DNA of 64,000 nt from Brachionus manjavacas (GCA_019054805.1 JAHQIY010000004.1:6634001-6698000); one strand, 5' to 3'. Counted from the stretch's first letter, positions 46,140 through 56,881 are shown. The notes: generated by a model from the letters alone, not told the origin. Made by a program: numbers and translations.

Positions 46140-46884
46140 GTCAAAATGAAGATGTTATTGTACCAACAAAAGCCCAATTGAAAAATTATTTAGGTGCAAA
46201 ATCAAGAGAATCAAATAATATCAGATTTGCTGATGTACTTGAATGGTGTGATGAACACAAGAATATTCCACATGATAATAATGAAGCGTATGTCGTATCT
46301 TATAATATTAAAGTTGATGATGATGATGTACAATATTATCCCAATGAACCTGACAATAGAATTTCAATGTCTGAAAAATCAATAAGGTTTTTTGTGAGTT
46401 CCAAAAGATTATTCTGTTTTCCATGTGGAAAATGACATTAAACTCTTATAATTGGAAGAAAAGTCAATGCAATTGTCCAGCATTTTTAAAAAGAAACATG
46501 TGCAAACATATAATTGCAATTGCAGCAATGAAACACTTAGTTACAATACCAATTGCAGCCAAACAAGTGTTGATTGATGGTAAAAAACCAAAAGGGCGTC
46601 CGCCGCTAGCAAAAAAGGCATTGGTTTATCAGCCTAAAGATATTATAATGTCACAAGCAACAACAAGTACTCCAGCAACGAGTAAACCAACCGCTAAGCC
46701 TGCTCGCAAACGAAAACAGACTGAAGTTACTGAAAAAACTGATGAAATCAGTAATAAAAAGCCTAAAATAGGTGAAAATCAGGTAAGCGATTTAATTCTT
46801 AAAGCTAAAGAGGACGTGGTAGACCTCGCAAAAATTAATACTACTACTACATCTTACACTTCTTTTTTTTTAAATGTTACTTGA
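46140..46884 (+). pseudogene. MULE-type transposase C-terminal part with SWIM finger
   Basis: Two overlapping frames joined by a frameshift near 46425. The first encodes VPTKAQLKNYLGAKSRE, FADVLEWCDEHKNIPHD and an acidic segment ending RFFVSSKRL; the second encodes SQCNCPAFLKRNMCKHIIAI, a full SWIM C-x-C-xn-C-x-H finger, then KKPKGRPPLAKKALVYQ and a basic Ser/Thr/Pro-rich tail to 46884. Order and spacing match rotifer-style Mutator/FLYWCH-SWIM transposases. The DDE core is missing upstream, so this is an internal-deletion derivative. Confidence 0.7.
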
Positions 46885-47814
46885 TTTAAAAACTTTTTCT
46901 TTGAATAAAAAATACTTTTTCTCTTCAATAAAATTTATTTTTACTACCGCTTTTATTTTTTATTCTCACCGTTAAAACTATTTTTTGGGTTCTATTAATT
47001 ATTTATTTTCTGCTCATGTAATTTAATATCCGTTTAATATTATTTACTGCTCAATTAATACCCGTCCAAAAAAAAATTTAACACTATTTTTTATTTGAAT
47101 TGAAGTTTTGTATGAAATTTCACAATGCCAATTAAAGTTTGAGAATAACTATAGTAGTCTATAATTATAATCATGAACGAGCAGTCACGTGACCATCTAA
47201 TTAAACAGATTTCTCTGTGCATTCAGAGAAAATCGAATTTTTTAAAATTATTCATGATATGAATACATTAAAGACTTTAATCGAACACGGGAGGAAACCG
47301 TCAATTCTTTTCTAAATAGACAAAATTTTGATAAAAAGAATATTTTTTCTATAAATAAATAAAATCATTTATCTAATGTTCCTAATAAATTTTATCTATT
47401 TTGAGCTTTACAAATAAAGAGAATAAACTTTAATAAATTTCTAAATCGCTTAATGTGAAAAAAATCAGCTCTGTTTGTGATATAGTTTTTTAAAGTTATA
47501 TCAATTGAAAAACAAATTTTTCATTTAAGATTACGGCATGATGAAACATTCAAAGTTACATCATATATCAAGGTCTGCTAAACTCTGAAAATTTAGCAGA
47601 AATTAGATTAAAATATTTATTTATTTAATAATTGAATTAACCTCCTTTTAAGGAGAAGTAAATTTAAAAGTTTCGAAAAAAAGAAAATAAAGATAAAATT
47701 GAATTATTAAGAAAAAAAAAAAGAGAAATACAAAAAAATGAAAAGGCATCTTTAGATAACTGAATAAAACACATTTTAGTCGATTAGTAAAAAAATTTAG
47801 AAAAATAAGAAAGA
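46885..47814. other. Intergenic with an isolated GTCACGTGAC palindrome
   Basis: AT-rich. The 10-bp palindrome GTCACGTGAC at 47184-47193 matches the extended E-box bound by MiT/TFE factors (CLEAR-like), and an inverted TTTCTCTG/CAGAGAAA pair follows at about 47210-47233. No gene start was found close by, so regulation is only a possibility. Confidence 0.4.
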
Positions 47815-48352
47815 CCAAGAAAATGACTCTTATTAATTTTTTAGCAGTTCATTTAGGATAAGTTTGCTTCAGATTACCCATGCAAAGTCTTATGGAGTCA
47901 GAAATTCCATCTCTTGTGGTTAGTTTCCTTTTTAAACTGTTTTTGAATTCTATAACATTTTAAGAGATTGTGTGAAAATTTGCTTTAGGATGATTTGTAA
48001 GGATCGCAATATCTGCTGAAAAAGAATTTTTTGTAGGTGATTAAATAGATATTATATTCATTATTTGAAAAGATCGAAAGTTGAATTTTATTGTATCAAT
48101 AAAAAATAATTTTGAGAACATTTAAAGTTCCTCAAAGTTGAAAATATTTAGGATTTTGAGGGCTCTGGACATGTGGCAGGTTGGTCTTAGTTTGAACATT
48201 TGCCTTATAAGGTTATTGTGCAGGATATTAAGACTGTTTTTAGTCCCAATATTCAGAGTAAGAGTTCCAAGACCATTTGTGAATTGCGAGAGACAAAATG
48301 TTATAATATGTTCGGGCGTAGTGCATTTTTCAGAAATTTTGCACATCATCAT
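47815..48352 (-). pseudogene. LINE C-terminal remnant, minus strand
   Basis: Minus strand from 48352: NSLNILHNNLIRQMFKLRPT, CHMSRALKILNIFNFEEL, a stop, KLFFIDTIKFNF and, near 47900, TTRDGISDSIRLCMGNLKQT. This is the post-RT tail typical of LINE ORF2 in this genome. Stops and shifts throughout. Confidence 0.6.
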
Positions 48353-48744
48353 TTATAGTATAACTGATAAATTTTTACTTTTTAAACTTGAAAAATTAAA
48401 AATATAATAGCATCTAAAAATAAAAGGCATTGAATAATTAATCTGAGAGATTCCGGTTTTAGCTTTAGGAAAATTGTCATTTGTTAATTAGTCTTTAAAG
48501 AAGAAAACTGTTCCATGTTTATCTTTAATTTAAGGGATATATGGACTAACTCGTTCACAGAATTTTTTACTGCACTGAAAAGCTTGAAAAACAAAGCAGA
48601 ATTTGTGAATAAACATAAACGTGGTCTACCTAAAAAAGCTGAAAATGCTTTAGTAAATTTATTACTTTTTTATTTAATAATTAATCTAAAAATACTTTAA
48701 ATTTAATTAATAAATTATTGGATTGTACTATTAATCTAATATTA
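48353..48744. other. Spacer with a short doubtful ORF
   Basis: 48515-48700 is open for 61 codons (basic, RGLPKKAENAL) and may be a transposon fragment, but I cannot place it in a family. Confidence 0.3.
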
Positions 48745-49565
48745 ATGTAATCTGAAGTTCACGAACGCATTCGAACACAAGTCTACAGAGCAACGAGTAT
48801 CCCTGGTCAGCTAAAACGGACTTTCAGACACTGGGCCATCGACATATGCAGAGCTCTTTATTGTGCTTCCGTAAGGCCTCATCTGGCCCACGCCACCGTC
48901 GTCTGGTCCCCGTTCCCGAAGAAAGACATAAAGCTACTGGAAACCGTGCAGAGGAGAGCCACCAAACTAGTTCGATAATTAAGAACTGGATTTACGTGAC
49001 CTCCTTGCCATTCTCAACCTGACATCACTTCACGAGCGCAGGGCACGAGGTGACATGATCCAACAGTTCAAGCTCATAAACGGCATCAACGGAGAGAGCT
49101 GAGCGAACCCCCTGGTTCATAGGAGCTCACTCTCCCAGTCCAGGCTGGCAAGAGGAACAAGGGGGCACAAGAGAAGAATGTCCGGTCAGTACTCAACCAA
49201 ATTTACGCAGAGGGCTAATTCTTTGCGATAAGGGTTGTCAATGAGTGGAATGTGCTCTCTGCTGCGGTCACAGTCTCCGACTCAGTCAATCAATTCAAGA
49301 ATCACTACAATCCCTTCAAAACCGGCCACCAAGTCTTAACCACATAAATTTTTTTATTTTACAAACAATTTCTACTATTTAACTTCAGTACCTTAAACTT
49401 TCCTAGTTCGTCCTGTAAATAATGTCTATCGACTCTAAAAACTTGTATGTTCTTTTATTTCTGTATTTTTCCTTGTATTGCGCAATGTGCTACCATAAGC
49501 GATCTCCTAGTAGGCCGCCTCCACAAGCTTGCTTTTCGTAGCTTTATAATTATTATTATTATTGA
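48745..49565 (+). pseudogene. GC-rich CR1/jockey-like LINE copy with (ATT)n tail
   Basis: Encodes, with a few stops, RTFRHWAIDICRALYCASVR, PHLAHATVVWSPFPKKDIKL, LETVQRRATKLVR, LAILNLTSLHERRARGDMIQ and QFKLINGING, then SRLARGTRGHKRRMSGQYST and KFTQRANSLR: the C-terminal third of a CR1/jockey-type ORF2. The 3' UTR ends in CTTTATAATTATTATTATTATTG at 49541-49565. The segment is close to half G+C, in strong contrast to everything around it, which points to a recently active or recently acquired family. It is 5'-truncated. Confidence 0.8.
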
Positions 49566-49991
49566 TGCGTTAATCAAACGATGCGGTCATTAATGCGCTA
49601 TTAAGCGATTAAGTTTTTTTTTTATAAATTCTGGTGCGTTTTTAAGGGGGTATGCGTTGTTTTTCTTTCTGATGCGCTTCTTAGAACTGAAGTTGCGGTA
49701 ATAAGGGAGACTCTGAATTAAATAGTTCCTTAAAAGTGTGTAATTCAATCTAAAAACTTTATTATAAAAATAGATTAATTCGTTTAAAACAAAATACAAC
49801 TGGTATTTATTTTTGAGATCAATAAAAATACCAGTAAAATTTCTAAAAAATTCTTTAAGCAATAAAAAAAAATTAAAGAAAAATAAAAAATAAAATAATT
49901 CATCATTGACTATTTTTGGTTTATTATAAAATATTTAATTTTTGATAAAATATTTATTATTGTAGAAAAAAATTGATAAATTTAAGAATTA
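49566..49991. other. VASH 3' flank
   Basis: Contains a curious GATGCGTTAATCAAACGATGCGG-like stretch with repeated ATGCG/GCGCT at 49562-49612, then AT-rich sequence. A 90-codon minus-strand open frame (49862-49590) is basic and unrecognised. Confidence 0.35.
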
Positions 49992-51332
49992 CTAAATTCT
50001 TAATGAAGCTTGCTTTCGCTTCATCAAACCACTTGAATAAACTGAGTTTATATTTCTGTTTGTACTGCGAATTTCTTTGATCAAAGTAAACGAATCATTT
50101 GATTCTTCCATATTTTGATTTGAATTTTTTTTTTCGGTATCAGATAGTTCACCTTCTTCATCATCATCGTCATCTTCAAAACAAGTTAGAATAGTACTTT
50201 TTACCTTTTTATTCAATGCTTTATGTGAAGAGTCTAATTTGTTCTTTTCGAAATGATTCGCCAAATATGAATTTCTAACAAATGATGCTGCTTTGCCTGA
50301 ACTCTTGAGACTCGGGACACTGACTGTTTTTGAATTGAATGTCGAACTGAAGTGTCTGATTGCACGCGAATGCTTCTCGAGTAGTTTTGACCATTCTTTA
50401 TTATCTTTTAGATTGATTGTACAACCGTTCCATGGTATTGATTCAAAAGATCGATTTGAATTGGGTATTGGCATACCAATTTTGATTCTCTTTACTTTAT
50501 GGAGATAATCAGAATAACAATTTACATAGTCGTTAATAAGATCTGTTAACGAAAGGTATTTAAGCTTTTTGAAGCCTAGATCAGATCTACGACTTATTCC
50601 CAAAGCTCCGAAAAGTCCACTTGAATGACAATAAACACCTAAAACAACGTGACGATGCACGTTGCCTTTGGAATTTGTTTTAAATCCGATAGTGAATTTT
50701 TCAACTCCTGCTAAAGAATTTGACAAAGTTATTTCGTTAATGAGAAATATTGATAAAATCACTGCCTCAAGACATTTGATCGGTAATGAAACTTCGATCA
50801 TTTTCTTGGAAAGCTCAGCTAGACCCATCAATGGCCGATCTTTGCGTATCTCAAAAAACTGTAGACTATTTTTTTTAATAAATAATTTTTTTAAATAAAG
50901 TTCAATTTTATTAAATTGAGTACCCTGTGTGATTATATTGCAATTTTTCAATGTAATTTTGTATTTTTTCTATTTTTTGGCTATTCGAGACCATTTTATT
51001 GTTCAAAATGGAATATGGAACCACTGGTATTTCTACATTAGGCAATTTATCTTTATTTTTCTGAATATATTCAATTTTTTCACTTGCTAATTGAGTTGGA
51101 AAAATTATTTTTTTTTAAAGAAAAAACATTTGCTAAAACTAACCAGATGGCTGAAGTTCTTTGGCATAGTTCCACATATGGTCCCAAACATCATTATTTA
51201 GAGGATAACCGCCCGTGTTTAAGTAAAATATGACATTTTTCCCTTCTTTAATAGGAACAAGATTTCTTTTAAATTTAAAAGATTATTTTTTTTTAATTCA
51301 AAATTTAAGTGCTTTTATTACAGTGAAGACAT
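49992..51332 (-). CDS. VASH1: Vasohibin, tubulinyl-Tyr carboxypeptidase
   Basis: Transglutaminase-like cysteine peptidase that removes the C-terminal tyrosine of alpha-tubulin. Four exons: 51332-51322, 51265-51144, 51086-50924, 50865-49992; 1170 nt, 389 aa (human VASH1 365), introns 56-58 nt. Core landmarks: FYLNTGGYPLNNDVWDHMW, IEKIQNYIEKLQYNHTG, FFEIRKDRPLMGLAELSKKM, the catalytic Cys130 in SLPIKCLEAVIL, His171 in HRHVVLGV, and Ser190 in GALGISRRSDLGF, giving the Cys-His-Ser triad of the family. Small insertions separate the triad residues compared with mammals (after NEITLSN and in YCHSSGL). The C-terminal 110 residues are Ser/Lys-rich with an acidic run EDDDDDEEGELSD. The obligatory partner SVBP is not in the window. 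VASH1 versus VASH2 is not distinguishable. The ATG in the 11-nt first exon is the weakest point of the model. Confidence 0.94.
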
Positions 51333-53106
51333 GGGTTTGACCACTTTGATATAACGAAGAGTTACAAAGACATTAATATGAAAAGAAAAACAATACTGAA
51401 TTTTTTTTTATTTAAAATCTTTAATTTTGAAAATTCTTTGTTTTACTATAAATATATAACCTAGCAACCTACCAGCTAAATTAAAACTAAAGCGAAATTC
51501 TCATGAACGTGAGCGTAAAAAGACTAGTTTTTTGTTTTGTCATTTAGAAACCAATGCTAATTAAATTTTGACATGAATTAGAAAAACGATTTGTATGCAA
51601 AAAATATGGCCAACATTTGGCAGATTATACTTAAAATATATTTAAGTAATATTTAAATTAATCTAATAAAATTGAAAAACTTAAATTAAATATTCAACTT
51701 AACGGGTGCCCAATAATGCTTGTCCGAAAATTCAATTAGAAAAAAAATTATGACTCAATAGAGATAAAATTACGAAAATTTACAGTCTGATTTTAAATAT
51801 TTTAGATTTAACAACTACTGATTATTTATAAAGAATAAGAATAGATTTTAGAATATTTTAATTAGCAAATCTACCAGAGTATTTTGGTTTGGTTTTTTGA
51901 GTTGATCATTTCTTAACAAATTTTTACTAACACCATTCTAAGCCAATTTGCTCAAATGGCTCAATGTCATTTGTATGCATAAAAGCATTCTCTTTATCAT
52001 TATTTCTTCTGTTGCTTGAATCTTATTTTTCTGAGTTTAACAATTTTCTATTTTTAATTTTATATATATCTGTGAATCTAGTAAGTGGTATGCCCTACAA
52101 CTCGCAAATCTTCTTTTTTTCAGGTGATCTGTATTTGTTGAAAAACCCAAGATAACTTAGTTTCTTAGTTTATTCAACATTTACTCCACAGAATTTAACT
52201 CTTGTATCGTCATTTGATTGACATTAATTTGCTTTTTTTGCCGTTGAATTAATCACCAAAAGCTGTACACATTTTAAGGACTAATTGGGACAGAGTGGAC
52301 TAAGCGGAATGGATGGTATGGAACGAACGAAATGAACAAAATGTGATTGATAGATTTTTTTTCCTTTTTACCTAAAGATATTAGAATTATAGAAGGTAAG
52401 TTAAAAAGATCAGTTCTGTGTTAGATAAATAAATAAATACTGAAAAACTTAAATGAATGCATACATTTAAAAAAAAAAAAGTTAATTTTGATATTTTTTT
52501 AAGTTAAATTAAAATGTAATATTTAAAATTTGAAATAATTTTATAAAAAAATTTATAGATTCGAATTCCTAATTTAAAATTGGATATTAATCGTTTGTGA
52601 CTAGCAAGTAATTCATTGAAAAAAAAGAATCTAAAACCCAAATTTTAGCAATTGTCAACGATCAAAGTCCCTTTTTAGTATTTTTTTAGTTAAATAGTTT
52701 ATTTTAATAGCTTGGTAAATTAATTTTTTCAGGCCATAAAAAGCTTAATTTTCTAATTAACTTTTACTGACCAAGAGGATTGTAAATTGTTTAACCATTA
52801 TCAGTTAATATCATTTTTAATATTAATTGATAATATAATTAATATCTTAAACTTATCAGTTGACAAAATGGATAAAATATATAGCTGTTAATTATGTTTT
52901 ATGCAAACAATGATGAATTGTGTAAAAAAAGTTTGAGATTTTAAAACTAAACTTAAATTTGATGTTAAAAATAAATTTTAAGAGCTCTAAAGCAAGACTA
53001 TATTTTTTAAGGTACATATTTGTTTTCAAAAAATAGTAAAAAATCATTCAAGTATCATTTTACCATATAAGCAAATAAATATTTAAATATTTAATTTAAA
53101 ATTGAT
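51333..53106. other. Intergenic, no gene seen
   Basis: About 1.8 kb AT-rich. A Leu/Phe/Ser-rich open frame at 51964-52155 and a slightly GC-richer patch at 52270-52345 (GGAATGGATGGTATGGAACG) were considered but not supported as genes. Confidence 0.5.
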
Positions 53107-53122
53107 AATAAATTTAGAATTA
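53107..53122. repeat. Left target-site duplication of LINE C
   Basis: AATAAATTTAGAATTA; identical to 56769-56784, the sequence directly after the LINE's AAAT-rich tail. Confidence 0.85.
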
Positions 53123-53469
53123 CTGCAAACTGCAAAGTTCATCAAGGACCCGCCAGCACCGCCACCATTAATAGACGATAGAACCCTGGAGGACAAGATA
53201 ATGGAGATAGTGTCTCGTGAAAATGGGGAAACTAAAAATGCATTAAAGAACTTCGAAGAAAGGTTAGATAGAACCGAAAACGCTTACATTAGCCTCGATA
53301 GAATTGTGAAAAATCAAAGTGACAAACTTGAAAGAGTCCAGCATGACTTAACAATGGTCAAGACCGACATTCATAATGTTACAGGGGCCGGTCAATTGAT
53401 AACAATGGAAACTTAAACCCATTGTCGTTTCCGCAATAGCAACAATTAGAAAAATTCCACACAGTTCAA

Positions 53470-54291
53470 ATGAGCGCCTTAAAAATAGTGACACTTAATA
53501 CTTGTGGGATCTCAAACAATAGCTCATATCTTAATACACTATTATCTGAATTTGACGTAACACTACTACAAGAGACCTGGGCCGAAAATTCCAACTCCAT
53601 CAACTCGTCCATTTACTTAACCGGGTACAAAATTTATGCGAATAAAGCCAAAAGATTTAATATAAAAGGTAGAGCATCGGGAGGTTTAGCTTTTATAGTC
53701 AAAGATAATGATAGAGTTAAAAGCTATAAATTCATAAACGAGAGGATTGGGTACCTCAGATTACAAGGCGTGACGCTTGAAAATGTATACCTCTCTTATT
53801 ATGATGGTAAAACAGAACAGAAACTTGAATATGAATCGGATATCGCTCTTCTACAGCAGCTGATAGTGTTTGAACAAAACGAATCCCAAGAGATACTAAT
53901 CGCCGGTGACTTCAATACCGACATTACTCGATTTAATAACAATTAATTTTTACTGAGATCATTTTTAAACAAGAATAACCTTGTACTTCACGATATAATC
54001 TCACCTCAAATACACGAATACACATATAAAAGAACAACAACTCTGGGATCGGTGTCCAGCTGGGTCGACCATGTGGCAAGTTGTAAAAAAATTAGAACCG
54101 TTAATGAACCGCTAGTACTCAAGAGTGAAACAAATAAAAGTGATCACAATGCGATCCAATTCTTTATCAATCAAAACAAATCAGACATATTTAGAAAAAA
54201 AAATGTAAAACCATTATTCAAAAGACTGGCTAAACTTACAAAAAAGGGTTCGTTATCAGGAAAGAGTAAAAAAAGGCATAGTAAAACTTGA
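53470..54291 (+). pseudogene. LINE C APE-type endonuclease domain
   Basis: One frame with a single TAA at 53944-53946 covers all catalytic APE landmarks: the N of NTCG, E of LLQETW, D and N of GDFNTD, and the terminal SDH. The active-site residues are preserved although the frame is interrupted and then lost near 54220 by a shift. Confidence 0.8.
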
Positions 54292-54700
54292 GCCAAGATT
54301 AACCGACTTTGCCCCCGAAACAAACAGAGACGAATTGAAAATGAAGGCCACGATTCTGATAAATGAAATCACATCCTTACTCATTGATGCTACGAGAAAG
54401 ACATCCAACGAAACACGACAATGTAAAAAAAAAAAAATTCGTAAAAAAAAATCCTAGTGGAATTCGATTATACAAGACATTCATAACCAAATGATACTGA
54501 AATACATTGATTATAAAAATGAGAAATTTACCCACAAACTTGGTGCCGAATGCAAAAGTCTGCATAAACAATTTCGGTTACAGAAAAGTTTGAACATACG
54601 GCTAAAGAGAGACGGACAACTAAGAAAACTTAACAAATTATTCAAGTCCAACAAAAATGAATTCTGGAAGCAACTCAACAGAATGCAAGGTCAAAAAACA

Positions 54701-54784
54701 TTTCAAATGTTTTTTGGATCGATTTCGATTTCAAATGTTTTTTGAATCGATTTCTACATCAACAGTGTTGATGTAGAAATCGAT
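54701..54784. repeat. Short tandem duplication plus perfect 19-bp hairpin inside LINE C
   Basis: TTTCAAATGTTTTTTG-ATCGATTTC occurs twice in direct order (about 54701-54727 and 54730-54756), and ATCGATTTCTACATCAACA at 54746-54764 is followed after one base by its exact reverse complement (54766-54784). This complex rearrangement breaks the reading frame between endonuclease and RT. Confidence 0.75.
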
Positions 54785-56768
54785 AAATTGCGAACTGAGT
54801 TCCAACGCACTTTCACAGAGCCAAATAATGTTGGAAATGGAAACCTGAATGATCAAAAGACAAAAATCGATGAACTTATAAAAGCAAATGAGAATATCAC
54901 GTTTTCCTACAAAATCAAAAGTGAGAGTATGTTTAAAATGGTAAATGATCTCACAAACAATAAATCAACTGGTCTTTCAATGCTTAGCAATGAAATGTTG
55001 AAATAAGCTGGAAGTAGCTCTGTGATGGAGTCGATCAAAATCATTTTTGAAAAAATGACTAACCACAAGTTCATGCCGTATATATTTAATCTTTCGATAA
55101 TTAAGCCACTCATAAAATGTAGAAGTAAAGGAAACAATGACATAACAAACATCAGACCGATTGCGGTCTCGGAGACACCCTCGAACCTTTTTGAAAATGT
55201 TCTTCGGGACATGATAGAACTGACTCACCAGTCAATCAAAAACAATTTTGATTTAAATCAAAATCGTCATGCGCTCATGCAATCTTCTGTCTAAAACAAA
55301 TAATACGAGTAGCCAAAAAAGCAAAAAAAAGGTTATACGTCTGTGCAATTGATGCCTCAAAGGCATTTGACAAAGTTATTCGTTCAAAACTATGGTTCGA
55401 ATTGGAAGCAAACAATGTTAAGCACCATACAATTATTGCACTCATAAACTACTATGGGGACTCTAAAATGTTAGTATCAAATAATAATGAATATTCAAGT
55501 ATCTTTTAAACGCTTGTAGGAGTAAGACAAGGCGGAGTAGCGTCCCCAAAACTCTTCTCAATATACGTAAATAAGTTAATTGTAAACATAACAAGCAGTT
55601 CAGAAGGAAACAAGTTCGGTAGATCAAAATACGACACACTATTTTACGCAGACGACATACTCGTAATGAACGAGAGTAAACAAGGGCTTCAAAATCAATT
55701 GAACATCATTTAAGAGTACGGTACCGAATCCAAACAAGACTGTCTTTATGGTATTCAATGAAGATGTTAATAGGTGTTTGACATCAAGAAAAAACGACAT
55801 ATGGCAAGAGGATCTCGTGTTATGCGATAAGGTTATACAGCAAGTTACAACGATGCGATATCTAGGATATGAATTTAGTTCAGACAACAAAGACGAACAC
55901 CACTTAAAAAAACGTAAACTAAAAGCCAACGCAGCACTTGCTAAACTCAATCTTCTAGAGATTAACACAGACCACAGACCGACTAAACCCTCACGTGAAA
56001 GGACAACTATTCAAAGTATTTATTAGACCTGTATTATACTACGGACTAGAAAACGTCTTTATTCAAAAAATTACACTCAACCTTATCAAAAGAATTGATG
56101 GTAACCTTTTAAAACGAATTTTTGCTTTGCCAACAAGATGTCATTATACAGACCTACAAATTGCCTTGAATATTAAACCTGTCTCAAAAGTTGTCAAAAA
56201 AATGAAACTAGAATCCTATCTCAGATTAACCGGAAATACGTACACTAAAGATCTTTTACTCGAGACATCAGGTGAACTATGTCGTGATGACCTCTTGTCA
56301 GAAACAATAAATCATATCGATGAGGTTGATGACCCAATTGTTCAATGTCAGACAACAACCATTGAAAAAATTAAAGCAATTAATTACGTCATGGACGTTA
56401 ACTCCAAAACAAGAAAACTAGGCAATGAAAATGTTGCCATCATAAAAAAAAATATATTTGCAAATAAGAACAGATGTAACATTACAAATGAACTCTTCAA
56501 CATACTGAAATTTTAAGTAACCGAATTTCTCATCTCACGATGCCTTTTTTTAAATACAAACTCTGGTACTTTTTTTTTATCTTTACTTTTTTTTTTTTTT
56601 TTTTTTTAAAAAATAAAAAAAAATTTTTATACTCTTGCTCCTGGACTTTTTTTTTCTTTTTATTGGTTTTTTTTATACTAATTTTATTGGTAAATAATAC
56701 GCTCTATTTATGGGTGCATTATAAAATTTTTTTGATCGCCAAGCGGTCTTTAAACAATTAAATAAATA

Positions 56769-56784
56769 AATAAATTTAGAATTA
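56769..56784. repeat. Right target-site duplication of LINE C
   Basis: Second copy of AATAAATTTAGAATTA directly following the AAAT tail. Confidence 0.85.
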
Positions 56785-56808
56785 TTAATGAGCTTCTACA
56801 ACAATTGT

Positions 56809-56881
56809 AGCCCGTATAGCCGAATCGTTTGCATGTTAGTCGTGCAAGCAGAGGATCGAAGGTTCAAACCCACTAAGGGTG
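56809..56881 (+). repeat. tRNA-like (possible SINE head) sequence
   Basis: TAGCCGAATCGT at 56817-56828 resembles a pol III A box and GGTTCAAACC at 56861-56870 a B box, 33 bp apart. A stem TGCAT/GTGCA with a 7-base loop occupies the anticodon-arm position. The acceptor and T stems do not pair, so it is not a functional tRNA gene; a tRNA-derived SINE or a decayed tRNA are the likely explanations. Confidence 0.45.

Larger units (their letters stand above)
53123..56768 (+). mobile_element. LINE C: APE-endonuclease non-LTR retrotransposon, degraded, 3.65 kb
   Basis: Between two perfect 16-bp direct repeats. In order: a coiled-coil ORF1-like frame to 53416 (DDRTLEDKIMEIVSRENGET, KSDKLERVQHDL-type heptads); an APE endonuclease 53470-54291 with KIVTLNTCGISN, LLQETW, GDFNTD, SSWVDHV and SDHNAI, broken by one TAA at 53944; a linker; a reverse transcriptase 54788-55740 with NNKSTGLSMLSNEMLK, NIRPIAVSE, VCAIDASKAFDK, VGVRQGGVASPKLFSIYV and the catalytic LFYADDILVMNES; then the C-terminal half 55748-56516 (RYLGYEFSSDNKDEHHLKKR, FIRPVLYYGLENV). 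The tail is AATTAAATAAATAAATAAAT. At least four frameshifts and five stops; ORF1 starts at the insertion edge, so it is 5'-truncated. GC content is above the flanks. Clade not settled. Confidence 0.88.

Noticed and set aside
49590-49862. 90-codon basic open frame on minus strand
   Set aside because: No known family; low-complexity Lys/Asn/Phe composition. Left as spacer.
51964-52155. 63-codon Leu/Ser/Phe-rich open frame resembling a signal or membrane peptide
   Set aside because: Short, no downstream coding continuation or splice logic.
56540-56761. 73-codon very hydrophobic frame at the LINE C 3' end
   Set aside because: Arises from long T-runs in the 3' UTR, not a membrane protein.
56809-56881. 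Functional tRNA gene
   Set aside because: Acceptor and T stems do not pair; kept only as a tRNA-like repeat.
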